From positions 1 to 64,000 of the forward strand of contig JAQGBZ010000076.1 in assembly GCA_034687125.1 (NCBI GenBank): a stretch of 64,000 nucleotides of DNA. Reading direction: 5' to 3'. A program made the position numbers and the translations under genes. The notes under the pieces are model-generated. The model did no database searches and was not told the DNA's origin. It was given only the letters and a program-made list of their open reading frames with translations. This DNA comes from Neelides folsomi (Eukaryota; Arthropoda; Collembola; Neelipleona; Neelidae). This document shows, one piece after another, positions 61,490 to 64,000 of the stretch; the stretch's first letter is position 1, and each line of letters starts with the position of its first letter.

Positions 61490-62140
61490 TACTCCATTTA
61501 GGATTAGCTGGAATTAGAGAAGGAGTCTAGACGAAAGATTTAAACACGATCCTGATCATATTGTAAGTTGAAAAGTAAAGGAGTTCTTTGTTGTCGGGTT
61601 TGAAACGAAACACCTTCGGGAGGTTCGGGATGAAACTCAGGGCGGTGAATGTGAGACTTTGAATGAAATTGGATATTTCTGAGTTCCATAATGAGACTTT
61701 CTCATCCTCCGATTCTTTGGGTCGAGAACGGTCGAGAAACTCGGCTTAGCCTCAATTCGTCTTTTTACAAAGGAGGTCTCTTTATCCTTCCACTCACACC
61801 GTTACATCGCTTGCTTTACTTACACAAGTTGAATATTGTGGAGGTTTCTTTCTCACAATTCCTCATTCGTCATTCTGTTTTTATAAGCTCCTTTCCCCAT
61901 TTTGGGCATTTGTAAGAGCACCAACAGATTTTTCGCGTGTTGCACCTTCACACTTTCCCCACCTTCAAAAATGGCACATGAACTCAAGTGGGCCGGTTAA
62001 GTATGATCGATCACCCGCCCCCGTTCAACAATGAGGGAATTGAAATAAAAAATATAACTCCCATTGTCGCGTCGTAAATATTAAATTTCATTTCAACCAA
62101 TTTTCCCATCTCACTCTTTTTTCATTGGCCTTTCTCGTTA
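61490..62140. promoter_or_regulatory. Less AT-rich island
   Basis: Composition shift only; ends in AT-rich repeats of TAGTATACCAT type at ~62180-62240. Confidence 0.2.
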
Positions 62141-62159
62141 TTTTGATACATTTTCTTCA

Positions 62160-62250
62160 ATTTCTCTATTTTCGCATATAGTATACCATCCATACTTACA
62201 TATATAGTAGTATACCATACTTACTTACATATACCTAGTATAATAAATAT
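62160..62250. repeat. Degenerate tandem repeat of TAGTATACCAT(ACTTACATATA)
   Basis: The strings TAGTATACCATCCATACTT and TAGTATACCATACTTACTT recur with ~30 bp spacing, a simple degenerate tandem array. Confidence 0.5.
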
Positions 62251-62869
62251 GTTACTTTCAATCTTATAAAATGTTATAAATATATCATATATTACCTCTC
62301 TTTAGCTTATCGCAAGCTATAGTCAAATTAACTTTTACATTATGACACGCGCATTTCGATAATATCCTTTTTGATTAAGGCAATAATGTACACATTGCGA
62401 TATCCTAATGATCCACATTTGAGATATTGCCACTTTTAATAGACATTTTATTAAGGACCTTGATAGAGGTTTTAACAGTGAGGATATTGTGCTCAAAATT
62501 TATTGGGGGAAATTTTGTTCTTTATCTCAATGGAGGTGCTGGACATTTGTTTCAGACTTTCGCTACATTCGAACATTATACTCAATATACCAAATCTACC
62601 ATAGGTACATAATATAGGTAGACCATTTACATTATACAGCACAGATCTATACATTTATATCCAGATAGTTTTATAAGAAAACTCAATGTATTCGATACTA
62701 CTGAATGTAACTATCAAGATATTATCCAATGTATTTCATATTACTAAATGTTCTTGATATTACATAATGTATTAGACTACTCTTATAAAAAGTATGAGGT
62801 CATAAATAGGAATGAGTTCTTGGAATGAGTTTGGCGAAAGATTGAGTATAGGTTTAAATAGCGGAGTTT

Positions 62870-63480
62870 GGATTACATAGCGATATGATGATGATGATGA
62901 TTACTCTGCAATCATGTCCATCCACCAAGGACCTTTGAAAGAGTCAATAAAGTGATGGAATCCGAATTTTCGCTCCACCTCTAATCTCATCCTTCCTCAT
63001 TTGTCAATATTGGTCCTGGGCTGAAAGGAGCCAGAGAATGTCTGATGGGATTTGAGGAGTTTGGACGTAATCAATCCCATCATTTTTTCATCCCGCCTTC
63101 ATCTTCCAAGAAGGGAAACAACAATGGGGATCGAATTCTCCCCCGGGGACGACCAATCTCAAAGAATTCCTCCCCGCACAATTCTCATATAAAGGCAGAG
63201 GGAAATTACGGAATTAATCCGCGACTTCCATCTCTCTCCGAATCTCCTCACATGGAGGATTACACGCCCTCGGAATGGTGGTCAATTACAAAAGGACTCC
63301 CAGAGCAATTAATCTCACAACTATTTGCATCTCCCACTCACGTACAAACTCATATGCATACAAACAATGCACATAAATAGTTATCCCTCATAAAAGGTCA
63401 TGTTGAGGAGGAATTAGTCAAAGGGGTTTAACGTTTAATGAACTCTTTTAATGAATTTCCAGGAGTTGACTACAAAATTA
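62870..63480. promoter_or_regulatory. Less AT-rich island
   Basis: Begins with a short GATGATGATGATGAT tract at ~62886. The 111-codon frame at 63045-63380 has no domain. Confidence 0.2.
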
Positions 63481-64000
63481 ATAAATTAATTTCTTATGAG
63501 AGATGGATCGTTTAATTAGCCAACCCGACCAATTTCAAAATATATTGGATGATATTTAATATAGTATTTCTATTTATTACATAAAATGTTATTTTTTTCC
63601 AGAATTAATATTGATCAATGGATGAGATTTCATTATTATATTTATATGGAATTGATGAGCCTTGGGAGATATCTTACTTAATGTATTTCATGATTTATTA
63701 GACAAAGTGGAAATGATTAAATAACTCAAATATCGATATAAAATTCCTTTATCCGAAGTTTGGAAGGTTCGTGTGGATTGAAGGGTTGGATGAATTCATG
63801 TCTGAACAAAGTTGAGCTTGGCGGGGATTGTGTTCATATTCCATTAAGTGGAATGGAATCATTTCTCCGCAAATGTTTCTTCTTTAATGGTTTGCAATCT
63901 CGGGATTCTCGGGCGTGTGTGTGTGGATGTGGAGGGATCGGGCGGGAGGACTCAGATCAAAAAGTTTGCTCTCCGCTCGGAATGGAATTAGGAACAATTC

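Larger units (their letters stand above)
47428..64000. other. 16.5-kb gene-poor region
   Basis: No intact gene supported. Very AT-rich stretches with TATA/TACATA-type runs alternate roughly every 1-1.5 kb with less AT-rich, often purine- or pyrimidine-biased islands of 200-1400 bp. Open frames in the islands (for example 50442-50810, 56923-57237, 59185-59415, 63045-63380) show no domain, splice partners or conserved motifs. The only gene remnant seen is the zinc-finger relic near 54 kb. Likely intergenic or intronic regulatory DNA of a gene beyond the window. Confidence 0.5.

Overview
This is an AT-rich eukaryotic window with spliced protein-coding genes. Most introns are 60-500 bp with canonical GT/AG ends. 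The gene set (insect-type GMC oxidoreductases, a divergent ionotropic receptor, microsomal P450s close to clan CYP3, beta-tubulin, a MARVEL protein) points to an arthropod. Small introns, intronless genes of bacterial or fungal flavour and tandem P450s would fit a springtail (Collembola), but that placement is inference. No rRNA, tRNA or CRISPR array was recognised.

Layout. 0.4-0.8 kb: a small hypothetical secreted ORF (-). 2.4-7.6 kb: GMC oxidoreductase 1 (+, 13 exons). 8.7-9.5 kb: an intronless DUF4291 protein (+). 9.9-10.6 kb: a Tctex1-type dynein light chain (-). 11.2-13.1 kb: an intronless ionotropic-receptor-like channel (+). 13.1-15.6 kb: a small charged ORF (-), a two-zinc-finger protein (+) and a small charged ORF (+). 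16.4-17.8 kb: an intronless secreted subtilase (+). 18.2-20.0 kb: beta-tubulin (-). 20.9-22.5 kb: an unrecognised acidic protein (-). 23.1-31.7 kb: three tandem six-exon P450 genes (+), with four TA-flanked hairpin (MITE-like) elements in or beside them. 32.4-33.4 kb: a MARVEL-type membrane protein whose frame breaks at two splice junctions. 34.0-34.5 kb: a small single-pass membrane protein (-). 35.3-43.2 kb: GMC oxidoreductase 2 (-), whose last exon runs on into a Pro/Gln-rich tail of about 1350 residues. 44.6-47.4 kb: GMC oxidoreductase 3 (-). From 47.4 kb to the end there is about 16.5 kb with no supportable intact gene. It contains a broken C2H2 zinc-finger relic near 54 kb and a series of less AT-rich islands separated by very AT-rich DNA, which may be a regulatory landscape.

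How the genes may work together. The two normal GMC enzymes and the three P450s are membrane-anchored or secretory-route oxidoreductases of the kind used in cuticle, hormone or xenobiotic chemistry. The most unusual object is GMC 2. It joins a flavoenzyme domain, with a large insertion and a changed catalytic Asn position, to a His-rich linker, a long repetitive PQ/SYG tail, an Arg/Ser-rich basic block and a Lys/Ser/Thr C-terminus, all in one reading frame. That architecture is the best candidate here for something undescribed.
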